From Emticicia sp. CRIBPO (lineage in GTDB: Bacteria > Bacteroidota > Bacteroidia > Cytophagales > Spirosomataceae): a stretch of DNA of 64,000 bases. Within the stretch, counting starts at the first letter, position 1. Every line of letters begins with the position of its first letter. The notes below the pieces were generated by a model. It was not told the DNA's origin. It did not search any database and was given only the letters and a program-made list of their open reading frames with translations. Below, piece by piece: positions 17,429 through 27,166 of this stretch. The stretch is taken from positions 24,808-88,807 of the forward strand of contig NZ_JAAAKV010000003.1 in the NCBI RefSeq assembly GCF_009905725.1, written 5' to 3'. The position numbers were made by a program, and so were the translations under genes.

Positions 17429-17470
17429 TAAATCAAATCTGCAAACACCGAATTTGCAGTTAAATCAAAT
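17429..17470. promoter_or_regulatory. Direct and inverted repeats upstream of the RND efflux operon
   Basis: TAAATCAAAT occurs at 17429-17438 and again at 17461-17470. Between them lies a perfect dyad, CTGCAAA (17439-17445) and TTTGCAG (17453-17459). The array ends 15 bases before the adaptor ATG. It is a candidate regulator-binding region, plausibly for the neighbouring LytTR protein, although the sites do not follow a published LytTR motif closely. Confidence 0.45.
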
Positions 17471-17485
17471 AATTATTGATAACAT

Positions 17486-18637
17486 ATGTACGCTTCAAAT
17501 TTTTACAAGACTGTTTTTAAATCAGTTTCCATACTTTCTCTCCTCTTTTTATTTTCAGGATGCGGCACCAAAAAAACAGAAGAACAGACCGCAGTTCCAT
17601 CACTTTCTGTGCCGGTTGAACTGATCGAAAAAAAAGATGTGGCAGTGTACAATGAATATCCGGCATCCATCGAAGGAAAAGTGAATATTGATCTCAGACC
17701 ACAGGTGGAAGGCTACCTGGAGAAAATATTTGTGGATGAAGGGGCTTATGTAAAGGCCGGACAACCTCTTTTTAAGATCAGCGACAAAGTCTACCGCGAG
17801 CAACTTAATACTGCCACAGCCAATCTGCACATAGCAGAAGCCAGTGTGAAAAATGCCCAGATTGAAGTGGATAAAATTACGACCCTTTATGCTAATAAAG
17901 TTGTCTCTGATTTTCAGCTGAGAACGGTAAAAGTGGCTTATGAATCTACTGAAGCCATGGTAGAACAAGCTAAAACGATGGTAGCCGCCGCAAGGATTAA
18001 CCTGGATTTCACCCTGATCAAAGCCCCTGTGAGCGGATATATCGGCAGAATACCGAAACGTATCGGAAGCCTGGTAAGCAGTACGGATCCTGTTGCCTTA
18101 ACCACCTTGTCTGATATCCACGAGGTGTATATTTATTTCACCATGAGTGAGTCGGCTTTTCTGAAGTTTAATGGCCAGGGAAATGGCAAGACACTGCAGC
18201 AAAGGATTAACTCTTTTCATCCGGTTTCTCTGAAACTGGCCAATGGGGAAGTGTATGCTCATAAAGGGAAAATAGAAGTAGTGGCCGGTCAGGCAGATAA
18301 AGGCACGGGCGGGATCAGCCTTCGTGCCACTTTCCCGAATGCAGAAGGGCTTTTACGTAGCGGAAACACGGGGAAAATCATCATTCAGGAGCAATTCGAC
18401 AACGTCAGTACAGTGCCTATTGCCGCTACCCTGGACATACAGAATAAAACTTTTGTCTATGTGCTGAAAGACAGCAATAAAGTAGCCATGCAGCCTATTG
18501 TGATCAAAGGCAAAAATGAATCCTACTATTTTGTTTCTGAGGGGCTGGAACCCAATACCAGCATAGTGGTGAGTGGTATTGAGACCATCCAGGACGGCTC
18601 CGTGATTGTCCCGAAAAGAAATTCACAACTAAAATAA
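17486..18637 (+). CDS. RND efflux periplasmic adaptor (AcrA-like lipoprotein)
   Basis: A 383-residue membrane fusion protein. The signal peptide ends in the lipobox LFSGC, so it should be a lipoprotein anchored in a membrane. The lipoyl/barrel-sandwich halves are seen in VEGYLEKIFVDEGAYVKAGQ and FTLIKAPVSGYIGRI, with a helical hairpin between them. A beta-barrel and membrane-proximal domain follow. It bridges the inner-membrane pump and outer-membrane channel encoded downstream. The spacing to the pump gene is 15 bases. Confidence 0.94.
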   Translation: MYASNFYKTVFKSVSILSLLFLFSGCGTKKTEEQTAVPSLSVPVELIEKKDVAVYNEYPASIEGKVNIDLRPQVEGYLEKIFVDEGAYVKAGQPLFKISDKVYREQLNTATANLHIAEASVKNAQIEVDKITTLYANKVVSDFQLRTVKVAYESTEAMVEQAKTMVAAARINLDFTLIKAPVSGYIGRIPKRIGSLVSSTDPVALTTLSDIHEVYIYFTMSESAFLKFNGQGNGKTLQQRINSFHPVSLKLANGEVYAHKGKIEVVAGQADKGTGGISLRATFPNAEGLLRSGNTGKIIIQEQFDNVSTVPIAATLDIQNKTFVYVLKDSNKVAMQPIVIKGKNESYYFVSEGLEPNTSIVVSGIETIQDGSVIVPKRNSQLK

Positions 18638-18652
18638 ATCAGCGTTAAGAAT

Positions 18653-21600
18653 ATGATAAAGAGAATCATTGAACGGCCGGTATTAGCCACCGTTATTTCT
18701 ATAATTATTGTGATACTGGGGATTGTCGGTTTGTTAAAATTACCCCTGACCCAGTTTCCGGATATCGCTCCTCCGAGTGTTTCAGTGTCTGCCGTGTTTC
18801 CGGGTGGGAATGCCGACGCAGTGATGCGTTCGGTCATCACGCCGATAGAAGAAGCCATCAACGGGGTTGAAAACATGACCTACATCCAGTCTGCCGCCAG
18901 CAACGACGGCAGCGGGGTCATCAATGTGTTTTTTAAGCTGGGCACCAACCCTGACCAGGCGGCCGTCAACGTTCAGAACAGGGTTGCCCAGGTGACAGGC
19001 CAGCTGCCTCCTGAAGTGATTCAGGCCGGGATCACTACCGTCAAGCAGCAAAACGGGATGATCATGATCGTCGACATTTACAGTGAAGACAGTAAAAAGT
19101 TTGACGAGACTTTCCTTCAGAACTATGCCAGGATCAATGTCACTCCGGCCTTAAAAAGGGTGACTGGAGTTGGAAACGTGCAGATTTTCGGTACGAAAGA
19201 TTATGCCATCAGGATATGGCTTAACCCTCAGCAACTGGCTACGTATCATCTTTCTCCGCAGGAAGTATTGGATGCCATCCGGGACCAGAGTCTGGAAGCT
19301 GCTCCCGGTAGTTTGGGAGAGAGCACCAATGAAGCCATGCAGTATGTCATTAAATATGCGGGGAAATTCAACACCCCGGAACAGTATGAGAATATTGTGA
19401 TCAGGGCTGAAAACAGCGGGAACAACTTACTGCTGAAGGACCTGGCAAGGGTGGAGTTCGGCTCCGCCAATTACAGCGTGAATAACCGTACAAACGGGAA
19501 GCACTGTGTAACCATGGCTGTTTTTCAGACCACAGGATCAAATGCGAATGAAATTCAGACCAAAATCAACGGACTGTTAGAGCAGATGGAGCCTACTTTT
19601 CCGAAAGGGGTGAAATCGCATGTAAGTTATAGTACTAAAAGACAACTGGACGCCTCTATTTCCCAGGTTCAGAATACCCTCATAGAGGCGTTTGTACTTG
19701 TGTTTATCATTGTTTTCCTGTTTTTGCAGGATTTCAGGTCTACGCTGATACCGGCCATTGCAGTACCGGTGTCGCTGATCGGTACTTTCTTTTTTCTTCA
19801 GATGCTGGGATTTTCGATCAACATGCTGACGCTTTTCGCCCTGGTGCTCGCTATCGGTATTGTGGTGGATGACGCCATTGTAGTAGTAGAGGCTGTCCAC
19901 AGTAACATGGAGAAAACCCATCAGAGTGCAAAGGCCGCGACGACGCAAGCCATGAGTGAAATCACCGGTGCGATCGTATCCATTACTCTGGTCATGACGG
20001 CCGTTTTTGTTCCGGTCGGGTTTATGGAAGGGTCAACCGGGGTATTTTATCGCCAGTTTGCCTTTACTTTAGCGATTGCGATCCTGATTTCAGCTTTGAA
20101 TGCCCTGACACTGAGCCCTGTTTTGTGTGCATTGTTGTTGAAAAACAACCATGCTGAAAACGCCAGCGGTAAACCTGCAGGTTTTCGGAAAAGATTCTTT
20201 TCGGCCTTTAACTCTGGTTTTGATGCGGTGACCGGCAAATATGTCAGAAGTGTAGGTTTTTTGGTTAAAAACAAATGGTTGAGTCTCGGAGCCCTGGCTG
20301 TGGTGAGTGTAGTGGCTTTCTGGCTGATGAACAGCACGCCCAAAGGTTTTATTCCGAGTGAAGATGATAATTTTGCAGCATTTGCTGTTGCCCTTCCTCC
20401 GGGAGCTTCATTGGCCAGAACTTCCGAAGTGATCCGGAAAGCAGACAGCATATTACAAAAAGAGCCTGCTATTTTTTCGACGACCATCATTTCAGGCTTT
20501 AACATGCTGGGTAACAATGCCGGATCTGCCTACGCCACAGGCTTTATTAACTTGAGGTCTCTTGAAGAAAGGGGTGAAGTAAAAGATATCGATAAGATCG
20601 TCATCATGCTGGGTGAAAAGCTCAGCACCATACAGGATGCCAACTTCAGTGTGTTTACGATGCCGACGGTACCGGGTTTTGGTACTTTCGACGGTCTTGA
20701 GTTTGTTTTGCAGGATAGGGAAAGTATTCCGATCGAAAAATTCAACCAGGTAGCCCACAAGTTCATCGGTGAGATTTCAAAGAGAAAAGAAGTTGCCCAG
20801 GCATTTACGATGTTCAACGCCAGTTTCCCGCAATACGAACTGGTAGTAGACCAGATCAAAGCCAAACAATTGGGTGTCAGGGTGAGCGACCTCATGATGG
20901 CTATGCAGATATATTACGGAAGTGTGCAGGCCAATGATTTTAACCGTTTCGGGAAATATTACCGTGTTTATATGCAGGCGGATGCTCCTTTCAGGGCCAA
21001 TGAATCATCGCTTGACGGTATTTTTGTTAAGAATGCTACGGGACAAATGGTACCTGTGAGTACACTGGCGTCTTTCAAAAAAATATACGGTCCGGAGTCT
21101 ATTAACCGCTACAATCTCTTCAATTCCATTGCCATTAATGCTTCTCCGGCACCGGGTTTCAGTACCGGTGACGCCATGCTGGCCATTGAAGAAGTAGCTT
21201 CAAAAACATTGGGAACAGGATTTACATATGAATGGACGGGCTTGAGTAAAGAACAGAAAGAATCGGGCAACCAGATGGTATTCATCTTTGCCCTGGTCTT
21301 ACTGTTTGTTTATTTCCTTCTTTCGGCTCAGTATGAAAGTTACCTGTTGCCGCTGGCCGTGTTGTTCTCCCTGCCTGTCGGGGTGATCGGGGTGTTTACT
21401 GCCGTGAAACTGGCCGGTCTTGACAACAACATCTATGTACAGGTGGGTCTGATCATGCTGATCGGGCTCCTCGCTAAAAACGCGATCCTGATCATCGAGT
21501 TCGGCGTTCAACGAAGAAGAGCCGGAAAAACACTGGTGGAGGCCGCTCTCGAGGCTGCAAAACTGAGACTCCGGCCTATCCTGATGACCTCGCTGGCGTT

Positions 21601-21781
21601 TATAGCAGGGCTTATTCCTTTGATGAATGCCTCAGGGCCTTCTGCTGTGGGAAACATTTCCATCAGTATCGGTACCGCCAGCGGTATGCTGACGGGCGTA
21701 GTACTCGGGGTATTCATCATCCCGGTGTTGTTTATTGTATTTCAGTATTTGCAGGAAAAAGTGAGCATTAAAAAAATATAA
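18653..21781 (+). CDS. RND efflux pump, inner-membrane transporter (AcrB-like, HAE-1 type)
   Basis: A 1042-residue proton-driven multidrug exporter of normal length. Twelve membrane segments are expected. The proton-relay Asp pair is in GIVVDDAIVVVE, and family motifs include FPDIAPPSVSVSAVFPGGN at the start and LLAKNAILIIEFG near the end. Two large periplasmic loops carry the porter and docking domains. Its stop codon overlaps the ATG of the longest reading of the next gene. It forms a tripartite pump with the adaptor and channel of the same operon. Confidence 0.96.
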   Translation: MIKRIIERPVLATVISIIIVILGIVGLLKLPLTQFPDIAPPSVSVSAVFPGGNADAVMRSVITPIEEAINGVENMTYIQSAASNDGSGVINVFFKLGTNPDQAAVNVQNRVAQVTGQLPPEVIQAGITTVKQQNGMIMIVDIYSEDSKKFDETFLQNYARINVTPALKRVTGVGNVQIFGTKDYAIRIWLNPQQLATYHLSPQEVLDAIRDQSLEAAPGSLGESTNEAMQYVIKYAGKFNTPEQYENIVIRAENSGNNLLLKDLARVEFGSANYSVNNRTNGKHCVTMAVFQTTGSNANEIQTKINGLLEQMEPTFPKGVKSHVSYSTKRQLDASISQVQNTLIEAFVLVFIIVFLFLQDFRSTLIPAIAVPVSLIGTFFFLQMLGFSINMLTLFALVLAIGIVVDDAIVVVEAVHSNMEKTHQSAKAATTQAMSEITGAIVSITLVMTAVFVPVGFMEGSTGVFYRQFAFTLAIAILISALNALTLSPVLCALLLKNNHAENASGKPAGFRKRFFSAFNSGFDAVTGKYVRSVGFLVKNKWLSLGALAVVSVVAFWLMNSTPKGFIPSEDDNFAAFAVALPPGASLARTSEVIRKADSILQKEPAIFSTTIISGFNMLGNNAGSAYATGFINLRSLEERGEVKDIDKIVIMLGEKLSTIQDANFSVFTMPTVPGFGTFDGLEFVLQDRESIPIEKFNQVAHKFIGEISKRKEVAQAFTMFNASFPQYELVVDQIKAKQLGVRVSDLMMAMQIYYGSVQANDFNRFGKYYRVYMQADAPFRANESSLDGIFVKNATGQMVPVSTLASFKKIYGPESINRYNLFNSIAINASPAPGFSTGDAMLAIEEVASKTLGTGFTYEWTGLSKEQKESGNQMVFIFALVLLFVYFLLSAQYESYLLPLAVLFSLPVGVIGVFTAVKLAGLDNNIYVQVGLIMLIGLLAKNAILIIEFGVQRRRAGKTLVEAALEAAKLRLRPILMTSLAFIAGLIPLMNASGPSAVGNISISIGTASGMLTGVVLGVFIIPVLFIVFQYLQEKVSIKKI

Positions 21782-21810
21782 TGTTCCTGGGCAATTTAAA
21801 CTTAAAGTAT

Positions 21811-23217
21811 ATGAATAATTATATTTTCCGGATTCTGGTTCTGGCCTCCCTTTCCCTGCTGGGTTCATGCAGGATAGGAAAACAGCAGGCTACCCCGGAA
21901 TTAGACCTTCCGGCAGCGTACAGAGCTACTCCGGTTGTTTCTTCTGCCGAAACGGTCCTGCCTGTCAGAGAGTTTTTCAAAGATCCTGTGCTGCTCGAAC
22001 TCATCGATTCGGCCATGGCGAAAAACTATGACCTCAATATGGCTGTCAAAAGCATTGAGTCTTCGGAACAGGTATTTAAAAAAGTCAAACTGAATTATCT
22101 GCCGGATCTCACCGCCAGGATGGACGCCAATACCACCAGACCTTCAAAAAACAGTCTGGGGGGAATCGGTAACGAGTTGTTTATCGGTTCTTACAGCGTG
22201 GCGGATTTCAATACCAACCTCGGTCTTACCTGGGAAATCGATATCTGGGGTAAAGTCAAGACACAAAAAGAAGAAGCTTTAAGCAATTACCTTCAGTCTG
22301 TTGAAGCTACCAAAGCGGTTCAGACCAGGCTGGTGGCGGATATCGCCAATGGTTATTACAACCTGATCATGCTGGATAACCAGCTCAGGGTGGCAGAAAA
22401 CATGGAGGCCATCAGTGACAGCACGCTGAGAATCATCACAGTGCAGCAGAGTGTGGGTCAGGTGACCATTCTGGGTGTTAATCAGGCCCGGGCCCAGCTG
22501 GAGTTTGCCCGTCAGCTGATTCCACAGATAGAGCAGAGCATCGCTTTGCAGGAAAATGCCCTGAGTATTCTTTGCGGTTCTTACCCGGCTGCTGTGGTCA
22601 GAAAAGACTTTAATGAAGAAGAGATAATAGCTTTAACAAAACCCGCTTATCCGGCTTCACTTCTCGGAGCAAGGCCGGATGTGAGGGCGGCGGAACACAC
22701 CCTGACGGCAGCCAATGCCAGGGTAGGGCTGACCCAGATAGCCATGTATCCTTCTCTGACCATTTCGGCTACCGGAGGTTTGAACACTTTCAAAGCCAGT
22801 AACTGGTTCAGCGTTCCTGCTTCATTGTTCGGAATGGTGGCCGGAGGCATCAGTCAACCGGTTTTTCTGAGAGGACAGCTTAAAATGCAGCACGAACTGG
22901 CTAAAATTGAAAGAGAAAAGGCTGTACTGGGTTTCAGGCAATCGGTTTTACTGGCTATCGGTGAAGTGGAGAATGCTTTGGTCAGACAGGAAAAAAATGA
23001 TCTGCAGATACAATCTTCACTTTCAAGGGTAAAGTCACTTACCGAAGCCAGAAAGAACGCGGATCTGCTTTTTAAAACCGGGATGGCCACTTACTTGGAA
23101 ATCCTGAATACACAAAGTGCTTACCTGCAAAGTGAACTGGACCTCGCTGAACTCAAACGTCAAAAGAAATTAGCCGCCATAGAGCTTTACAGGGCTTTGG
23201 GCGGGGGATGGAAATAA
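21811..23217 (+). CDS. Outer-membrane efflux channel (NodT/OprM-like lipoprotein)
   Basis: A 468-residue TolC-family protein. The ATG at 21811 gives a signal peptide with lipobox LLGSC, which supports it over an ATG at 21781 that overlaps the pump stop codon. Two outer-membrane efflux repeats are visible; the second has ARPDVRAAEHTLTAANARVG, diagnostic of the NodT group. It trimerises into the exit duct of the RND pump. A terminator follows within 75 bases, closing the operon. Confidence 0.95.
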   Translation: MNNYIFRILVLASLSLLGSCRIGKQQATPELDLPAAYRATPVVSSAETVLPVREFFKDPVLLELIDSAMAKNYDLNMAVKSIESSEQVFKKVKLNYLPDLTARMDANTTRPSKNSLGGIGNELFIGSYSVADFNTNLGLTWEIDIWGKVKTQKEEALSNYLQSVEATKAVQTRLVADIANGYYNLIMLDNQLRVAENMEAISDSTLRIITVQQSVGQVTILGVNQARAQLEFARQLIPQIEQSIALQENALSILCGSYPAAVVRKDFNEEEIIALTKPAYPASLLGARPDVRAAEHTLTAANARVGLTQIAMYPSLTISATGGLNTFKASNWFSVPASLFGMVAGGISQPVFLRGQLKMQHELAKIEREKAVLGFRQSVLLAIGEVENALVRQEKNDLQIQSSLSRVKSLTEARKNADLLFKTGMATYLEILNTQSAYLQSELDLAELKRQKKLAAIELYRALGGGWK

Positions 23218-23251
23218 ATCCTGTGATCGTTTCACCTGAGCTGTATCATAT

Positions 23252-23290
23252 AAAAATCTGCTTTCCGGGCGTGCGGGGAGCAGATTTTTT
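23252..23290 (+). terminator. Intrinsic terminator of the RND operon
   Basis: AAAAATCTGCT (23252-23262) pairs with AGCAGATTTTT (23279-23289), with a GC-rich inner part and a closing T run. Confidence 0.85.
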
Positions 23291-23334
23291 ATAAGCTAAG
23301 GGTTAGTTATTTAGAATAAGTCCAAATAAAATCA

Positions 23335-23342
23335 TATATTTG
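23335..23342 (+). promoter_or_regulatory. -7 promoter box before the TonB-dependent receptor
   Basis: TATATTTG matches TAnnTTTG exactly. A TTA stands where the -33 TTG should be. The implied leader is about 120 bases long. Confidence 0.4.
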
Positions 23343-23470
23343 CCATCAGTTCACAAATAAGCCCGGTTTTCAACCACCGCGGCGTTTCTTAAAGAGCTGA
23401 TAACAAAAAGGTTGCAAGCCTTCTCAACAAACCGTAATTAATTTTTAACGTTCAACATACTTTATTCCCA

Positions 23471-25912
23471 TTGAAAACTATTTACAAACACCTCTTCTCA
23501 TGTTTATTTGTCGCTCTTTTTACACAACAATTATCAGCACAGAATACCAGTCCTTTTCAACTGAAAGGAATTGTTGTTGACTCACTTACCAGAAAACCGA
23601 TTGAATTTGCGACCATCAGCATACTTGACAAAGACCGGAAAGTAATTGCTCTGACTTATTCTGATGAAAACGGAGTATTTAAATCTTCGGATGTCCGTGC
23701 GGGTTATTTCAGCCTCAGTATGACTTTTGTGGGATATCGTCCCAAAACATTGGCATTCAGCCTCACCGCCGAAAAGCCGGTTTATGAATTCGGAAACGTC
23801 ATCATGACGGCAGATGTGACTTTTCTGAAAGGCATCACCGTCACAGCCACCAAACAGTTGGTAGAACAGCAGCCCGGCATGCTTATTTATAATGCTGAAA
23901 AAGACATCAGTAACCAGGGAGGCACCGCCGCTGACGTACTCCGTAAGGCCCCGATCCTGAATGTAGACGCCGCCGGGAATGTCACCATGCGTGGTAATTC
24001 CAATTTAAGGATTCTGATTAATGGAAAATATTCAGGCCAGATGGCCAGGAATGCAGCCGATGCTCTCAACATGATGCCCGCAGGTTCCATCAAGTCTGTG
24101 GAGGTCATTACCAGTCCGTCGGCCCGCTATGATGCGGAAGGGGCGGCCGGTGTGATCAACATCATCACCAAAAAAGGCAATAAAAACATGAGCGGTACGC
24201 TTGAAGGCGTGGCCGGAAACCTCGAACAGGCCATCAATCCACGCATAGCCCTGAACCGTGAAAAATGGAACATGACGACCACACTCCACATGCACAGGTT
24301 CAGAAACAAGGAAATAGGAAGCACGAACAGGGTGCTGAAACAAGACGGAGAACCAGCCGGAACGGTGATCCAGGATATTGTGAAAGACAATGCCAAACCA
24401 CACGGCTCCGGTGATTTTCAGCTGGAATATGCTCCGGATTCACTGAATATGTTTAATTTTTCGGCAAATGGAAATATAGGCAACTGGCCGGACAACAGCG
24501 AACAGCACAACCGGAGGTTTTTGCCGGACGGCTACATGATAGAGGATTATCGCCAGTCTGTAACTACCAAAGCCCCGAGCAGAGGGCTGGACCTGAACCT
24601 GGGATATACCCGTAAACTACGGAAGCCTGGTGAAGAACTTTACCTGATGGCCCAGTTTAATCGCTCTCTGAACGATTATAATTACAACGCGATTCAGAAA
24701 TGGGGGGAGAATTATGTTACTTACAGGGAATTGAACGACAACCATACGTCCGGAAAAGAATGGACGTTCCAGGGAGATTACATCATGCCGTTCTCTGAAG
24801 GAGGAAAACACGCTCTTGAAAGTGGTCTGAAAGCCATTCTCAGGGATAACTCCAGCATCTATGACGTTTGGGCGACCAGCCCTGACCAGCCTCAATTTCT
24901 GGCCCAGGTGCCTTCAAGATCCGACCGGTTCGACTACCAGCAAAATGTGGTGGCGGCTTACAGCCAGGTGAAGTTTAAGTGGAAAAGCGGATGGGCCTTA
25001 CATGCCGGGGCGAGGATGGAGGGTGCTTTCCTGGAAGGAAACCAGGTCAATGCCGGGGTTAAATTTAAAAATGATTTCTGGAATTTTGTGCCCGGTGCAA
25101 CGGTTTTCAAAAAGCTCAATACCAACAACAACCTGACACTGAGTTATACCAAACGTATCTCACGCCCTTCTATCTGGGACCTGAACCCGAACAGGGACAG
25201 CCAGGACCCTAAAAACATCGTGATCGGAAATCCGGACCTTAGACCTGAGGAGGTAGACCAGGTTGAATTTACCTATGCACTACAGACAGATGCTGATTTC
25301 TTTATTAATTTCTCCCTGTTTGCCAGAAATACAAAGAATTCGATTGAGAGTGTCGTGACCGTCAATAATGAAGGGGTGGCAACGACGACCAAACAAAACT
25401 TTGCTTCCAACGGTCAATATGGTCTGAACGCTTCCACTTCTTATAATGTCATGAGGGGCTGGAAAATAAACGGCAACGCCAATGTCCGCTATGCAAAATA
25501 TGCAAGCGGGGCTTTAAATATCCGGAATGACGGAATGGTTTGGGGACTGAACCTGAACAGCAGCTGGAAATTGCCCAATAACTACAGTGTGCAGGCATAT
25601 GGAAATTATGACGCCAAAAGCGTCACTTTGCAGGGGTATGAGACTTATTGGTTGTACTACAGTTTCTCTGCCAAAAAGGAATTGCCCGGTCCCAAACTGA
25701 CCATTACGCTGACTACTGTGAGTCCTTTCAGTAAATACATCGGACGATCTGATATTTTCAGATCTGCCGATTTTACCTCGACTTTCGGAAATGATTATAT
25801 GCTCCGTTCGGTCCGCTTGTCGCTGAACTGGGAATTCGGAAATATGTTCCAGAAAAACAACGCGAGGAAAATCCAGAACGATGACCAGAAAAACGTAAAG
25901 TCAAACGGATAA
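23471..25912 (+). CDS. TonB-dependent receptor family outer-membrane protein
   Basis: An 813-residue protein with a signal peptide ending near QQLSAQ. A carboxypeptidase-D regulatory-like domain (about 30-115), a plug domain with PGSIKSVEVITSPSARYDAE, and a C-terminal beta-barrel of the OMP_b-brl_2 kind follow. It is not SusC-like and has no SusD neighbour. The final residues do not end in a classical aromatic OM signature, but a KNVKSNG tail is seen in some members. The start is TTG at 23471. The substrate is unknown. Confidence 0.9.
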   Translation: MKTIYKHLFSCLFVALFTQQLSAQNTSPFQLKGIVVDSLTRKPIEFATISILDKDRKVIALTYSDENGVFKSSDVRAGYFSLSMTFVGYRPKTLAFSLTAEKPVYEFGNVIMTADVTFLKGITVTATKQLVEQQPGMLIYNAEKDISNQGGTAADVLRKAPILNVDAAGNVTMRGNSNLRILINGKYSGQMARNAADALNMMPAGSIKSVEVITSPSARYDAEGAAGVINIITKKGNKNMSGTLEGVAGNLEQAINPRIALNREKWNMTTTLHMHRFRNKEIGSTNRVLKQDGEPAGTVIQDIVKDNAKPHGSGDFQLEYAPDSLNMFNFSANGNIGNWPDNSEQHNRRFLPDGYMIEDYRQSVTTKAPSRGLDLNLGYTRKLRKPGEELYLMAQFNRSLNDYNYNAIQKWGENYVTYRELNDNHTSGKEWTFQGDYIMPFSEGGKHALESGLKAILRDNSSIYDVWATSPDQPQFLAQVPSRSDRFDYQQNVVAAYSQVKFKWKSGWALHAGARMEGAFLEGNQVNAGVKFKNDFWNFVPGATVFKKLNTNNNLTLSYTKRISRPSIWDLNPNRDSQDPKNIVIGNPDLRPEEVDQVEFTYALQTDADFFINFSLFARNTKNSIESVVTVNNEGVATTTKQNFASNGQYGLNASTSYNVMRGWKINGNANVRYAKYASGALNIRNDGMVWGLNLNSSWKLPNNYSVQAYGNYDAKSVTLQGYETYWLYYSFSAKKELPGPKLTITLTTVSPFSKYIGRSDIFRSADFTSTFGNDYMLRSVRLSLNWEFGNMFQKNNARKIQNDDQKNVKSNG

Positions 25913-25963
25913 GACATTATCTTTAACCCGTTAAAAGCCAGGTATTAAAGTGCTTGTCATGGC

Positions 25964-25993
25964 TTGTTTATTTTAAAATATTCTGTAAATTTG
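25964..25993 (+). promoter_or_regulatory. Consensus promoter of a 33-codon mini-gene
   Basis: TTG (25964-25966), a 19-base spacer and TAAATTTG (25986-25993) match the Bacteroidota housekeeping promoter exactly. The start codon of the mini-gene lies 22 bases past the -7 box. Confidence 0.75.
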
Positions 25994-26014
25994 AAATATA
26001 AAACAGATACAAAA

Positions 26015-26116
26015 ATGAACAAATCAGATAAAGTCTGGGCATTTATAAAAAACAACAGATACCCGATTCAGGCGTTTTTTATTGTGTGGGAAATCCTGAC
26101 GGTGGTTTTGTCCTGA
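26015..26116 (+). CDS. Small putative membrane protein, 33 residues
   Basis: Reads MNKSDKVWAFIKNNRY and then a hydrophobic segment ending VVLS, followed by TGA. This suggests a cationic N-terminus and one membrane helix. I do not recognise the family. Support comes from the complete transcription unit around it: a consensus promoter, a short leader with an A-rich stretch before the ATG, and a strong terminator 18 bases after the stop. Its length falls below usual gene-calling limits. Confidence 0.6.
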   Translation: MNKSDKVWAFIKNNRYPIQAFFIVWEILTVVLS

Positions 26117-26134
26117 TGCAGATCATTTAGATAT

Positions 26135-26166
26135 AAAAACAGCCTTGTCGGAACAAGGCTGTTTTT
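26135..26166 (+). terminator. Intrinsic terminator of the mini-gene
   Basis: A perfect 14-base stem (26135-26148 with 26153-26166) has a 4-base loop CGGA and T-rich 3' end. Confidence 0.9.
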
Positions 26167-26284
26167 ATTTTGTGGGGCCCTTACCACTTAATAAAACTTC
26201 AAGCGGATTTGCCTCACAATTAGATATACTGTGGTGTGTTTTTAGTAAATTTAGTCTTATTATCAGTGTGTTAAGAGAGCCTGT

Positions 26285-27103
26285 ATGAAAGTTAAATTTT
26301 ACCCTCCTCATATCATGTTGCAGGAATTTATTAACTGCGTCATGATCGTTCATGCAGAGTCTCCTTCGTCGATGGTCAGTCCATATCCGCCCTCACCTCA
26401 GAACTCCCTCTTCTTTTATATCAATGACCGGATTAAAGTACAAAAAGACGGCGACAGTAATTTTGTTTTGCAGCCGGGAAGTGTGGTGGTGGGGCCTCAG
26501 CTTACCAGGGTGACATTGGATGTTAATAAAAATCACAAAGCAGTACGCGTAGGTTTTCATCCGGGAGGATTACACAGAATGCTCGGAATCTCCATGGCCG
26601 AAATGATTGACGGAAGTTACGATGCTGCTGATGTTTTTGGAAATGAATTGAAAGAGATCAATGAGCGTTTGCTGGAAGCGGAAGATTTTGACGGAATACA
26701 CGCTGTAATCGAAAGTTTTCTGCTTAAAAAAGCAAAATCGTTAAGAAGAGCCCTGCCTTTTGATCTGGCCATGCTGGAACTGCTAAAGATGAGCGGCAAT
26801 CTGCCCGTTGAGCAAATGGCTTCCCTGGCCTGCCTCAGCCTCCGCCAGTTTGAAAGGATATGTAAAGAACGCATTGGTTTGCCACCCAAGCTCTTTGCCC
26901 GGGTGGTCAGGTTTTCAAAAGCCTACAGGCTGCGGGAAAACCATCAGGACGTAAGCTGGACACACATTGCTTATGAAAGTGGTTATTTTGACCAGATGCA
27001 CCTCATTCGTGATTTTAAGCAATTTGCCGGCGTTGCTCCCGGCATCATCCAGAAGGAACTGGAGCAAACGCCCATCCGTCTTCAAGCCGGTTTGCGGCTG
27101 TAA
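26285..27103 (+). CDS. AraC family transcriptional regulator
   Basis: A 272-residue regulator. The N-terminal half has a cupin-like sensing domain typical of AraC proteins with the DUF6597 pattern (PYPPSPQNSLFFYIND). The C-terminal AraC HTH is at about residues 160-260, with EQMASLACLSLRQFERICKE (first helix-turn-helix) and WTHIAYESGYFDQMHLIRDF (second). The ATG at 26285 is well placed. The next gene starts within about 60 bases on the same strand, so the regulator may control it. The effector is unknown. Confidence 0.92.
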   Translation: MKVKFYPPHIMLQEFINCVMIVHAESPSSMVSPYPPSPQNSLFFYINDRIKVQKDGDSNFVLQPGSVVVGPQLTRVTLDVNKNHKAVRVGFHPGGLHRMLGISMAEMIDGSYDAADVFGNELKEINERLLEAEDFDGIHAVIESFLLKKAKSLRRALPFDLAMLELLKMSGNLPVEQMASLACLSLRQFERICKERIGLPPKLFARVVRFSKAYRLRENHQDVSWTHIAYESGYFDQMHLIRDFKQFAGVAPGIIQKELEQTPIRLQAGLRL

Positions 27104-27166
27104 TTGTCGTGTTTGTACTATCTGCCCTCAGCTATAGCACCGAAATTTGTTGAAAAAACAACAGCT

